Shown here: piece after piece, positions 14,243 to 22,180 of the stretch
Layout of the letters: every line of letters starts with the position of its first letter
Position numbering within the stretch: position 1 is the stretch's first letter
IMG/VR virus record: IMGVR_UViG_3300023257_000470
Location: 1-23,583 of that record
Reading direction: 5' to 3' (one strand)
Length of the DNA: 23,583 nt
Source of the DNA: a virus
Position numbers and translations under genes: made by a program
Notes under the pieces: generated by a model
Seen by the model: the letters and a program-made list of their open reading frames with translations, nothing else
Database searches by the model: none
What the model was told of the DNA's origin: nothing

Positions 14243-17200
14243 TTAATATGTTATTTTTAATGAACTTATACCTTTATCATCTTTAAGAACTTCAATTAAT
14301 GCATCAAAATTAATTGGATGATTATGTTCAATTATAATTATTTTATCTATTTTATCTTTCATTTTTTCTAACATATCTTTAAAATATCCAATAGATTTAT
14401 TAACTAATTTTCCTGTAATTTCATCAAGTAATAAAAAATTAGGTTTAGATTTATGATTTATTGTTCTTAAAGCTAATTTTAAAGCTATTGCAGAAAATGT
14501 TCTTTCAGCACCAGATCCTTCTAACAAATTTTGAACAATGTCTTGTGCGAATTCCATATACATTTTCAAATTTAACTTTTCATCAAAAAAAATATTAAAA
14601 TCAACTGTTGATAATAAATCTGACAATTCCTGATTAATTAAATCTTTTGATTTCATTAATAAAAATGTTGGTATACCATCTCTATGAACACATCTTTGAT
14701 ATTCTTTTAAAATTTCTTCAAGATGAACTTGTTTCTTATATTTTTCCATATTTTCAGAAATATCTAATATCGAATTTTCAATTATATTAATATTATTAAT
14801 AGTTTCATTTATATTTGAATTTAAATCTTCTATTTCATTTTTAAATTTATTTATCTTTCCATCATATTCATTTATTTTCTCATTTATTAATTGATTTTGT
14901 TCAATAAATTTTATATGGTTATAATATTTGTTAATTTTTTCTTCTGCATTTTCAATAGTCAATTTTATATTAGCTATTTTTAAAGAAAGTTCATTATTAT
15001 TATATAAAAAAGTTTCATATGTTCTACTTTCCTCTTTATCTTTTTGAATTTTGTTGATATCATCTTGTGTATTAGATTTTTCAATACTTTTTTCTTTCAC
15101 TCTTTTATTACCTTCTGATTTTAACTTAATATTTTTTTCAATTTTTTCTTCAAGAATATTTTGTTCTTCAGTTATTTTATCAATATTCAATTTTAATTCT
15201 TTTGAAAATATATTCTTTTTGATATTTTTACATATATTATTTATTTCATCTATCTCATCTGATTTATCATCAATTTTTAAAATTATCTCATTTTTAAATT
15301 TTTCAATTTTAGAAGAATAAACACCAGTTTCTAAATTTTCTATTTTTTCTTTTAATTCTGAATTTAATTTTGTTTTTTCTTTTAATTCTAATTGATATTT
15401 TTTAACATCTGGCATTAAATCTTCAATTTGTTGTTTTAATTGAGATATTTTTTCTTTTATATTATGTTCATTGTTTTCTTCATAAGGTCTAAAACAAGTA
15501 GGACAAATTGTAGATTCTTCTATTTCTTTAATTCTTTTCTTTAATTCAATTCCTTTTTCTTTAATATTAGATAATTCTTGTTTTATAGATTTTATTTTAA
15601 ATTTAATATCTGTTCTTTTATCAATTATTTTTCTTTTTTCATTATTAAGATAATTTTCAAATTCATTATTTAATTTATCAATTTCAATTTCAATATTTTT
15701 CAATATCATTTTTTGTTTTGTGATATCTTTGTCTTTCAATTGTTCTTTTTTTAACTCTAAATTTTTAACATTATTATCTAATGTTGAATTTTTTGAATCT
15801 AATTGAGATAATTTTAATTTTAAATTTAAAATATGGTCATCAAGAGTTTTTAATGATTTTAAGAGAGTTTCATACTGTTCTTTATCATATGATATTTTTA
15901 GTGTTAACATAGTCTTAGAGTTGATCTTTTGTTGATTTAAATTGATCTTAATAGTATTTTGATACTCTTTAATTTTTTCATTAATATTATCAATATTTAG
16001 TTTTGAAACATCATCATCTATCTTATTTAATTTCTTAAATTCATTATCTCTATCAGTATTAAAAATACTTAAAGAAAAAGTAACTCCGGATTTTTCTTCA
16101 ATAAAATCTAACTTTTCTTTTTGATATGTTCTTAACATTTGAGATAGTTTATTCATTTCAATTTCTGTATCAGATAAATTTAAAGAAATTTTATTAACTA
16201 CAATTTCTTTCTTATAATCTTTAAATACTGCTAATTTTTTTTCAAATATATCATAACCTGCATCTCTAATAATTGAATCTATAAATGTTGCTCTATCTAT
16301 TGATATTAAATCATTTAAATTTTCTGAATTGATTAAAGCCAATCTAATAAAATCTGAAAAATCACCAACAATAGCATTTATCATTAATTGAGTTTCAGTT
16401 TTTCTTTCTCCTCTTAATTTTTTCTCCTCTTTTATTTCAATACCAAGATAATAATTAACATCTGTTGATACTGATTTGATTGTTTCTTTTGATGTCCAGG
16501 ATCTAATAGTTTCTCTTAAAACTGTGTATTGTTGACCATTTATATTTATAATCATTCCACCTGAACAATTATCAAGATTTCTTTTATTATTTATATAACG
16601 ATTATCACCAAATTTCTCTGTTTTACCACCACCTAATTTATTAGTTGCTAATGTTGTCCCATGAGTGATATAACAAATACCATCAAGAAGAGTTGTTTTG
16701 CCCATTTGATTTTCTTCTGAATGTAATTGAATTATACCATGAATATCATTCCAATCAATTGTTTCTTTATTATATGATTTAAAATTATCTAACCAAAATT
16801 GTTCAATATTCCATTGAACATTATTAGTAGTTGTTGATAATTCTAATCTATCATTAATAATATCATCAATATTTAAAATTTCATCAATAAAATCATCTTC
16901 AAATTTATTAGCTTTTAAGTATTCTTTAAAAATATTTTGTTGAATTATTTTATCATTAACATTTATAGATTCATTTAAAGAATCACTTGATATAATATCT
17001 GAATAAATTCTTGTTTTTTCATAAACAACTTCATCAATATCGAATTTATTTTTAATATATTTATTAATTTTTCTTTCATTTTCATTATTTACATTAGAAG
17101 TATAATCTGTCCATTTTATCTTAACTTTTGATTTATTAGTTATTAATTTATGATTAAAATCAATCAAATCATAATCATAATCTTTATTTATTTCAAATGT

Positions 17201-17947
17201 AATTTTTGTATAATCATTTTGTAAATTGTATTCCTTATATGATATATTTTTGTTTTCATCTATTTCCCATAATATAAAACCATGATTATTAGTTTTTTCA
17301 CCAAAAGATAATTGTATTAATGAACCAGGATATGCCGTAGTATCATTAAAAAATTGTCTAAGATGAATATCCCCAAATAAATTTAAATCGTTATTTTTAA
17401 ATTCTGATAATTTAATTAAATTCTTACTATTCATATTAATTCCAGTAGGTAATTTACTACCAAAAACAGGATCATGAAATAATCCAATATAAATTTTGTT
17501 TTTATCTTTATTATGTTGTATATTTTTCCAAGGAATAATTCTTTTTTCCAAATGAGAATAATTAACCCATATTATATCTTCTGAATTATCTTCAAAAAAT
17601 CCACTTTTATCTAAAAAAACAATATTTCTGTTATTCATCATTTTCACAATTGAACCAATTGATGAAACTCTTTTTAAATCTTTTTTACGAATTTCGTGAT
17701 TTCCTGGGACAACAATAACTTCACAATAATTAGATAATTTATCAAGTAATTCTGATGCTAATGTTTCTGATTCTAATGTGGTTGTTATAAAGGCATCTAA
17801 TGTATCACCCACTATTACAATTTTATCAGGTTTTATTATATCTAATTCTTTATATAATTTTTGAAATTGTTCTCTATATTTATAATGTTCTTCAGGATTA
17901 TTTACTATATGTACATCTGCAATATGTACTATTTTAATTTTATTCAA
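14243..17947 (-). CDS. Fused Mre11-Rad50 (SbcD-SbcC; T4 gp47-gp46) recombination nuclease
   Basis: 1234 residues in one frame. Residues 1-230 are an Mre11/SbcD metallophosphatase: ADVH (D11, H13), GDTLDA (D48), PGNHE (N83, H84), FHDP (H158) and FGDIH (D193, H195). Residues 240-375 form a linker with helices typical of Mre11's Rad50-binding part. From about 378 a Rad50/SbcC ATPase follows: FWLDNFKSYNKETIDW, Walker A SEENQMGKTT (410-419), a long coiled coil, a zinc hook CPTC at 815-818, the returning coil, an LEGSGAERT signature (1143-1151), Walker B FLLLDE (D1175, E1176) and the IIIIEHNHP switch. These complexes resect double-strand breaks and load phage recombination; in T4 they are two genes. 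The start is TTG, overlapping the TGA of the upstream RHH gene (TTGA); no in-frame ATG is near. A stop lies two codons upstream of the TTG. Confidence 0.9.
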   Translation of the reverse strand: MNKIKIVHIADVHIVNNPEEHYKYREQFQKLYKELDIIKPDKIVIVGDTLDAFITTTLESETLASELLDKLSNYCEVIVVPGNHEIRKKDLKRVSSIGSIVKMMNNRNIVFLDKSGFFEDNSEDIIWVNYSHLEKRIIPWKNIQHNKDKNKIYIGLFHDPVFGSKLPTGINMNSKNLIKLSEFKNNDLNLFGDIHLRQFFNDTTAYPGSLIQLSFGEKTNNHGFILWEIDENKNISYKEYNLQNDYTKITFEINKDYDYDLIDFNHKLITNKSKVKIKWTDYTSNVNNENERKINKYIKNKFDIDEVVYEKTRIYSDIISSDSLNESINVNDKIIQQNIFKEYLKANKFEDDFIDEILNIDDIINDRLELSTTTNNVQWNIEQFWLDNFKSYNKETIDWNDIHGIIQLHSEENQMGKTTLLDGICYITHGTTLATNKLGGGKTEKFGDNRYINNKRNLDNCSGGMIININGQQYTVLRETIRSWTSKETIKSVSTDVNYYLGIEIKEEKKLRGERKTETQLMINAIVGDFSDFIRLALINSENLNDLISIDRATFIDSIIRDAGYDIFEKKLAVFKDYKKEIVVNKISLNLSDTEIEMNKLSQMLRTYQKEKLDFIEEKSGVTFSLSIFNTDRDNEFKKLNKIDDDVSKLNIDNINEKIKEYQNTIKINLNQQKINSKTMLTLKISYDKEQYETLLKSLKTLDDHILNLKLKLSQLDSKNSTLDNNVKNLELKKEQLKDKDITKQKMILKNIEIEIDKLNNEFENYLNNEKRKIIDKRTDIKFKIKSIKQELSNIKEKGIELKKRIKEIEESTICPTCFRPYEENNEHNIKEKISQLKQQIEDLMPDVKKYQLELKEKTKLNSELKEKIENLETGVYSSKIEKFKNEIILKIDDKSDEIDEINNICKNIKKNIFSKELKLNIDKITEEQNILEEKIEKNIKLKSEGNKRVKEKSIEKSNTQDDINKIQKDKEESRTYETFLYNNNELSLKIANIKLTIENAEEKINKYYNHIKFIEQNQLINEKINEYDGKINKFKNEIEDLNSNINETINNINIIENSILDISENMEKYKKQVHLEEILKEYQRCVHRDGIPTFLLMKSKDLINQELSDLLSTVDFNIFFDEKLNLKMYMEFAQDIVQNLLEGSGAERTFSAIALKLALRTINHKSKPNFLLLDEITGKLVNKSIGYFKDMLEKMKDKIDKIIIIEHNHPINFDALIEVLKDDKGISSLKITY

Positions 17948-18117
17948 TTTTTATCTTCATTATTTTTTAAATGTTCTTTCAAAACATCTTCTATCAATTT
18001 TGAAATAGATTTATTTTCTTTTTTTGATTGTTCTTTTAATATTTTTCCTAATTCTGGATGAATTGAAATTCCAAAATGAATTTTCTTTTTTTCTGGTTCT
18101 ATTTTTTTTCTACCCAT
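17944..18117 (-). CDS. Ribbon-helix-helix DNA-binding regulator (leftward)
   Basis: 57 residues, starting ATG at 18117. After a basic MGRKKIEPEKKK arm comes the ribbon IHFGISIHPEL, then two helices (GKILKEQSKKENK, SISKLIEDVLKEHLKNN). This is the Arc/MetJ ribbon-helix-helix plan, including the Ser-capped second helix. Such dimers bind DNA with the paired strands and usually repress. It is the first gene of a minus-strand unit and overlaps the TTG start of the Mre11-Rad50 gene by 2 nt, so the two are translationally coupled. It faces a second RHH gene across the 122-bp gap. Its stop is the only TGA terminator among the intact genes here. It is likely to regulate the shared intergenic promoters, itself included (inference). 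Confidence 0.75.
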   Translation of the reverse strand: MGRKKIEPEKKKIHFGISIHPELGKILKEQSKKENKSISKLIEDVLKEHLKNNEDKN

Positions 18118-18133
18118 ATCATATCTTATTTTT

Positions 18134-18143
18134 ATTAATATAT
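18134..18143 (-). promoter_or_regulatory. TATATA-type box of the leftward RHH/Mre11-Rad50 unit
   Basis: Minus strand ATATATTAAT followed by AAAAATAAGATATG, 16 nt before ATG at 18117. It is the left member of the divergent pair. Confidence 0.4.
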
Positions 18144-18213
18144 CATTTTCTTTTAAAAATGTTTATAAGAAAAATATTTAAAATATAAAAATCACTTTTT
18201 TTGACTTTTTTAT

Positions 18214-18226
18214 TTTAATATATAAA
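18214..18226 (+). promoter_or_regulatory. TATATA-type box of the rightward RHH/GIY-YIG unit
   Basis: TTTAATATATAAA followed by AATAAAGTTAATTATG; the box ends 13 nt before ATG at 18240. A TTGACT at 18201-18206 lies 7 nt upstream of the box, too close for a normal sigma70 -35/-10 pair. Confidence 0.45.
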
Positions 18227-18239
18227 AATAAAGTTAATT

Positions 18240-18413
18240 ATGAGACCAAAGAAAAAAGAAGAAGAAAAAAGAATAAATTTTTCAATAACGATATCACCAG
18301 AATTAAATAATATAATAATTAAAAACACAACAAATAGATCAAGATATATAGAATTTGTTTTATTAAAATATTTTAATAAAAATAGATTAGATGTTTCAAA
18401 AATAAAATTATAA
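18240..18413 (+). CDS. Ribbon-helix-helix DNA-binding regulator (rightward)
   Basis: 57 residues, the same length as the divergent RHH protein. A basic arm (MRPKKKEEEK) leads into RINFSITISPEL as the ribbon, then helices NNIIIKNTTNR and SRYIEFVLLKYFNKN. The alignment with the leftward protein is easy (K/R-I-x-F-x-I-x-I-x-PEL), so they look like ancient paralogues, probably with different operators. It starts in the AATTATG context behind a TATATA box and ends 1 nt before the ATG of the GIY-YIG endonuclease, so it is likely co-transcribed with it. It may control the homing gene, the leftward unit, or both; that is inference. Confidence 0.75.
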   Translation: MRPKKKEEEKRINFSITISPELNNIIIKNTTNRSRYIEFVLLKYFNKNRLDVSKIKL

Positions 18414-18414
18414 T

Positions 18415-19458
18415 ATGAAAAAAAGATGCATATATTCGTATGAATTTGATAATAATTATGTCTATATTGGATTAACTTGCAATATTAAAAATAGACAATA
18501 TAAACATAAAACAGAAAAAAATAGTGCTGTGTATCAACAACTAAATATATGTAGTGGATACACATTTAAAATTTTAACTGATTATTTACCAGTAGAAATA
18601 GCAAAAATAAAAGAAGGAGAATATGTTGAAATATATAAGAATAATAATTGGAATATCTTAAATAAGATTGGTACTGGTTCTATTGGAGGAATAATTATTA
18701 AATGGACATATGAAAAATGTAAAGAAACATCATTAAAATACAAAACAAGAAAAGATTTAAAAAATGAATATTTGGGATGTTATTTAAGAATACAACGAGA
18801 AAAATGGACAGAATTATTTGAACATATGGTTAATGCAAGTTTAATATGGGATAAAAAATCAATTTTAAATGACCTTAAAAAATATAAAACTTATTCTGAA
18901 TATAGAAAATCAAAATCATATAGGATAGCAGTAAAAAATAATATGTTAACTGAAATTTCTAAACATTTTAAAATAAAACCACATAAACAACATAATTATT
19001 GGTCATATAATAGATGTAAAGAAGAAGCATTAAAATATGATAAAAAATCAGATTTAAGCAAAAATTCTCCAAGTGCTTATTCATCAATAAGATTACATGG
19101 TTGGTTAGATGAATTATGTTCTCACATGATTAAATTAAGAAAATCAAATGGATATTGGACTTATGATAAATGTCAAGAAGAAACATTAAAATACAATAAC
19201 TTAAAAGATTTTATGAATGATTCTTGTGGATGTTATTATAAATGTTATAAAAATAATTGGTTAGAAGAATTATGTACACATATGAATTATAAAAAAAGAA
19301 AATCTCCAAATTTTAATTGGACAAAAGAAGAATGTAAAGAAGAAGCATTAAAATATAATAATAGATATGATTATTGTAGATATACTGGTTCTTATAAAAT
19401 AGCATTAAAAAATAAATGGTTAAATGATATATGTTCTCATATGATAATAAAAAAATAA
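18415..19458 (+). CDS. GIY-YIG homing endonuclease with repeated DNA-binding motifs
   Basis: 347 residues. The N-terminal nuclease domain (1-90) shows IYSYEF (6-11) and VYIGLT (16-21) for the GIY and YIG strands, then R27, H31, an Asp/Glu-rich turn with E67/E69 as candidate metal ligand, and NNWNILN. The rest contains five repeats of about 45-50 residues. The best formed is W-T/S-Y-x-x-CKEEALKYxxxxDF...KNxWLxELCSHM, near 100-135, 140-175, 185-225, 230-275 and 295-347; the second has diverged (lost the CKEEALKY part). Such repeats are common in phage GIY-YIG homing proteins and presumably bind DNA. It follows an RHH gene by 1 nt and ends 20 bp from a convergent gene. It is a mobile element by itself and need not help the phage. 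Confidence 0.8.
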   Translation: MKKRCIYSYEFDNNYVYIGLTCNIKNRQYKHKTEKNSAVYQQLNICSGYTFKILTDYLPVEIAKIKEGEYVEIYKNNNWNILNKIGTGSIGGIIIKWTYEKCKETSLKYKTRKDLKNEYLGCYLRIQREKWTELFEHMVNASLIWDKKSILNDLKKYKTYSEYRKSKSYRIAVKNNMLTEISKHFKIKPHKQHNYWSYNRCKEEALKYDKKSDLSKNSPSAYSSIRLHGWLDELCSHMIKLRKSNGYWTYDKCQEETLKYNNLKDFMNDSCGCYYKCYKNNWLEELCTHMNYKKRKSPNFNWTKEECKEEALKYNNRYDYCRYTGSYKIALKNKWLNDICSHMIIKK

Positions 19459-19478
19459 TATATGTTTTTGTTGTATAT

Positions 19479-20087
19479 TTAATGTTTCTTTCTTTTAAAT
19501 AATCTAAAATCTTCAAGATAATTCATTTTTTCTTGAATTTGTGTCTGAATTTGTGAACCTTTTTGACTTTCTTGACCTTGTATTTCTTGTGCCTGAACAT
19601 TATCTTTATTTTGTATTTGTATTTGTGGTTGAACTTGGGTTTGTGGTTGATTTTGAACTGGTTGACCTTGAACTGGTTGAATTTCTTGAATTTCGTCTTC
19701 TTGTGAAGATTGTTTTGTATTATCAGATATAATAACATCTTGAAAATCACCACCTCTAATATCTCCAAATAATATCTCCCCTTTCAAAAACATACCATCA
19801 AATATAATACCTTTTTCAACTATTATTTTCTTAAACATCCCATTATATATCACACCATTCATAAATCTACCATTTTTCCAATCAATGTCTCTAATCGCAC
19901 CATATTCAAATGTACCATTATAAAATATACCTGCATTTATAATTAATGTTTCTTTTGATATTTCTAATCTTATGTTTTCTACTTCACAATCTAAAAACCA
20001 ATTAAAATCATTAGCAAGTAATATTTCATTAATTTCATATGTTTTAGTATATGTTTGTCCTTCGTGTTGTAATTCTTTATATCTCAT
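19479..20087 (-). CDS. MORN-like beta-repeat protein with Gln-rich tail
   Basis: 202 residues. Residues 50-120 repeat a G-x-F-x-x-G-x-I pattern (AGIFYNGTFEYGAI, WKNGRFMNGVIYNGMF, GIIFDGMFLKGEILFGDI, RGGDF). This is like MORN or related beta-roll repeats that form an elongated sheet surface. Residues 124-195 are a low-complexity tail very rich in Gln (PVQGQPVQNQPQTQVQPQIQ), probably disordered. The last part (MNYLEDFRLFKRKKH) is basic and ordered-looking. No enzymatic motif is seen. It is the second gene after the kinase on the minus strand, 16 nt downstream of that gene's stop. A virion or scaffold-like role is possible; the Gln-rich segment echoes that of the 21159 protein. Function unknown. 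Confidence 0.7.
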   Translation of the reverse strand: MRYKELQHEGQTYTKTYEINEILLANDFNWFLDCEVENIRLEISKETLIINAGIFYNGTFEYGAIRDIDWKNGRFMNGVIYNGMFKKIIVEKGIIFDGMFLKGEILFGDIRGGDFQDVIISDNTKQSSQEDEIQEIQPVQGQPVQNQPQTQVQPQIQIQNKDNVQAQEIQGQESQKGSQIQTQIQEKMNYLEDFRLFKRKKH

Positions 20088-20103
20088 ATAATTTATATAT
20101 TAT

Positions 20104-21093
20104 TTATCTATATTGTTTTTTGTATAATATTATCCCACTATTCCAATGTTTAGCTAATTTGGTTCTATTTATATTTTCTATTTCTATATCAGAATTAGAT
20201 TTTGATATTTTATTAATAAATTTATCATAATCTTCTTTAAATTGAAAAAAATAAAATATTTTGTTTCTTCTTTTTTTAAAATGACAAGATTTCAAATGTT
20301 GTCCATGATAACTTATATTATCTTTAAGATTAATATCAAGTTCTTCAAAAATATTATCTGTTGGATTTAAAAAATCTATATATTTAGTTGTTTCATAAAA
20401 ATTATTATTTGCAACATTATAAATATAAAAATTATTAGGATTCAATTTTTTTAAATTTGTAATATTTTTACTAGCATTTAAATATGATTGAAATAAATAA
20501 TTTATTTCAACTTTTCGATCTCGATTTAAATTTTGATATATAGTTGTTTTCAAATCATTATAAACTTTAATAAAAATAATATCATAATGATTTTCTTTTG
20601 CCATATTAACTAATTTTTCTATTCTTTGAGGATTATTTCCAGTTGAATCAAAAATAAAATCTGCATTACTATTTTTCATAAATAATATCATTCTATTTAT
20701 TAATAAATTTTCATTATCTATAAATTCATTTCCTTTTAATATTTCAACAATTTCTTCATCACTTAATTTAACATCTATATGATATTTATTTTTTAATATT
20801 TTTAATATTTTTTTATTATTAATTAATTTCTGATTAATTTTATCATCATTAATTAATTTTTTGCCAATTTTTTTTAATTTTTGAATTAAATTATCTGAAT
20901 TAAAAATTTTATAATTTTTTAAATAAGGAATTAAAAAATTATCTACAAAAGTAGTTTTTCCTACTCCTGGAGGACCAAATAAAAATATTCCCGTTTTTCT
21001 TTTCTTATTCCACGTTAATTCTGGTATTTTATCATTTCTACTATGCTCTAATATGAGATTTGTTAGAAATTTATTATAATTATCAACAAACAT
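20104..21093 (-). CDS. P-loop kinase, zeta-toxin/polynucleotide-kinase-like
   Basis: 329 residues. FLFGPPGVGKTTF at 37-49 is a textbook Walker A. IFNSDNL at 63-69 could supply the acceptor-site Asp. DFIFDSTGNNPQR at 145-157 is the second strand with its Asp (D149), a pattern shared by zeta toxins and polynucleotide-kinase-like enzymes. NLNRDRKVE at 188-196 provides the lid arginines. The region after 240 is lineage-specific and carries GQHLKSCHFKKRRN. These kinases phosphorylate nucleotide sugars, nucleic-acid ends or other small molecules; the substrate here cannot be told. No epsilon-type antitoxin gene is adjacent, so a toxin-antitoxin pair is not supported. It is the first gene of a two-gene minus-strand unit, with a TATATA box 24 nt upstream. 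Confidence 0.75.
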   Translation of the reverse strand: MFVDNYNKFLTNLILEHSRNDKIPELTWNKKRKTGIFLFGPPGVGKTTFVDNFLIPYLKNYKIFNSDNLIQKLKKIGKKLINDDKINQKLINNKKILKILKNKYHIDVKLSDEEIVEILKGNEFIDNENLLINRMILFMKNSNADFIFDSTGNNPQRIEKLVNMAKENHYDIIFIKVYNDLKTTIYQNLNRDRKVEINYLFQSYLNASKNITNLKKLNPNNFYIYNVANNNFYETTKYIDFLNPTDNIFEELDINLKDNISYHGQHLKSCHFKKRRNKIFYFFQFKEDYDKFINKISKSNSDIEIENINRTKLAKHWNSGIILYKKQYR

Positions 21094-21116
21094 ATGTTAT
21101 TTGACTTTGTTTTTAG

Positions 21117-21127
21117 TTATATATAAA
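21117..21127. promoter_or_regulatory. Shared TATATA-type box between divergent kinase and 21159 genes
   Basis: TTATATATAAA on plus, TTTATATATAA on minus. It lies 23 nt before the minus-strand ATG at 21093 and about 31 nt before the plus-strand ATG at 21159. Being near-palindromic it could serve both, though the minus-strand spacing and A-rich follow-on fit the other boxes better. Confidence 0.45.
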
Positions 21128-21158
21128 ATTTGATAGATAAAAAAAATCAATATATAAA

Positions 21159-22169
21159 ATGAGCCAAATTTTTAAAAATATAGACACAAATGAAAAAGTT
21201 AAAATATTAGAAGTTGATAAAGTTTTTTATACTTTAGATTCTGGTACTAAAATAGATCAAAATTTATTTAGACAGAAATATGTTCCTGTTATGGATATTC
21301 AACAACCTCAAAATATTCAACAACCTCAACAAAACACTCAACAATCTAAATCCGAAGTAATTGATCCAAATGAATTTTTAAATATGAAAACAGTTATAAC
21401 TAATGTTAATTCATTAAAAAAAACAAATACACAAAATATTACAGATATTCCTAATCAAACTGTTAAGGAAAATGTTTCTGTTGATGGTTTAGGTTCTCAT
21501 CAAATTGATATTAATAATGAAGAAGCTATTAATAATTTAATAAAACCTGTACAACCAACAAAACAAGTTAATGAAAATGGGTTAACTACAGAACAAGAAT
21601 ATATTAGAACCCAACAAATAGAACTTAATGGTATAGATCCATTTAAAGATAGAATTATCAAATATAGATTAGAAAATGGAATACATAATCAAACTCAACA
21701 ATCACAATTATCACAATCTCAAACTCAACAACCAATGAATAATCAAATTATTGAAGAAAAAGAAGAAGTAAAAATGTTTAAAAAATTTAAAAGAATTCAT
21801 CCTGTTAAAATTGATTTAAGTATTAGTGATAAAATTGCAAAACCACAAATTATAGAATTATTAGCAGATGGTATTGAGGGAGATATTATAGAATATTATA
21901 CTGATGAAATTTTTAATACATTTGTTTCAGATATTGATAAATTAAAAGAAAATATTTATAATCAAATTTATAAAATTGTTTATGGAGAAGATAGAAAAAT
22001 AAAAGAAAAAAGAATTGAAGAAGAATCAATAAATGGTGTTGAATTAATTAAAGGAAAAATGACAAAAACTGGAAAACAACAATATAAATTTATTAATACT
22101 GATGGAAACATAATTGATTGTTTAATTGAAACTGCTGAAAAAAAGGGTTATAAACCAGTAAAAAAATAA
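21159..22169 (+). CDS. Unknown Gln-rich protein with conserved-looking ends
   Basis: 336 residues, family not recognised. Residues 1-45 (MSQIFKNIDTNEKVKILEVD, then KVFYTLDSGTKI) look like a small beta-barrel or KOW/Tudor-like module. Residues 48-210 are low complexity, with Gln-Pro-Gln runs near 48-65 and 175-195, suggesting disorder. From about 205 an ordered part begins, KKFKRIHPVKIDLSISDKIA, then ELLADGIEGDIIEYYTDEIF and a helical YNQIYKIVYGEDRK. There is no signal peptide or leader for capsid targeting. It heads a four-gene rightward series (21159, 22181, 22792, 23217). A structural or scaffold role would fit its make-up, but nothing demonstrates it. Confidence 0.75.
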   Translation: MSQIFKNIDTNEKVKILEVDKVFYTLDSGTKIDQNLFRQKYVPVMDIQQPQNIQQPQQNTQQSKSEVIDPNEFLNMKTVITNVNSLKKTNTQNITDIPNQTVKENVSVDGLGSHQIDINNEEAINNLIKPVQPTKQVNENGLTTEQEYIRTQQIELNGIDPFKDRIIKYRLENGIHNQTQQSQLSQSQTQQPMNNQIIEEKEEVKMFKKFKRIHPVKIDLSISDKIAKPQIIELLADGIEGDIIEYYTDEIFNTFVSDIDKLKENIYNQIYKIVYGEDRKIKEKRIEEESINGVELIKGKMTKTGKQQYKFINTDGNIIDCLIETAEKKGYKPVKK

Positions 22170-22180
22170 AATTAAAAAAT

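Noticed and set aside
18201-18226. Classical sigma70 -35/-10 promoter (TTGACT ... TATAAA)
   Set aside because: The spacing is about 14 bp, shorter than a working 17-bp spacer, and none of the other TATATA boxes has a TTGACA-like partner.
19523-19768. ORFs on both strands within the Gln-rich tail region (19523-19768, 19541-19732)
   Set aside because: They are shadows of the low-complexity Gln-rich coding repeat of the 19479-20087 gene.
20104-21093. Zeta-epsilon toxin-antitoxin module
   Set aside because: The kinase motifs fit zeta-like enzymes, but no small antitoxin gene is adjacent. The neighbour is a MORN-like/Gln-rich protein and the gene sits in a phage context.
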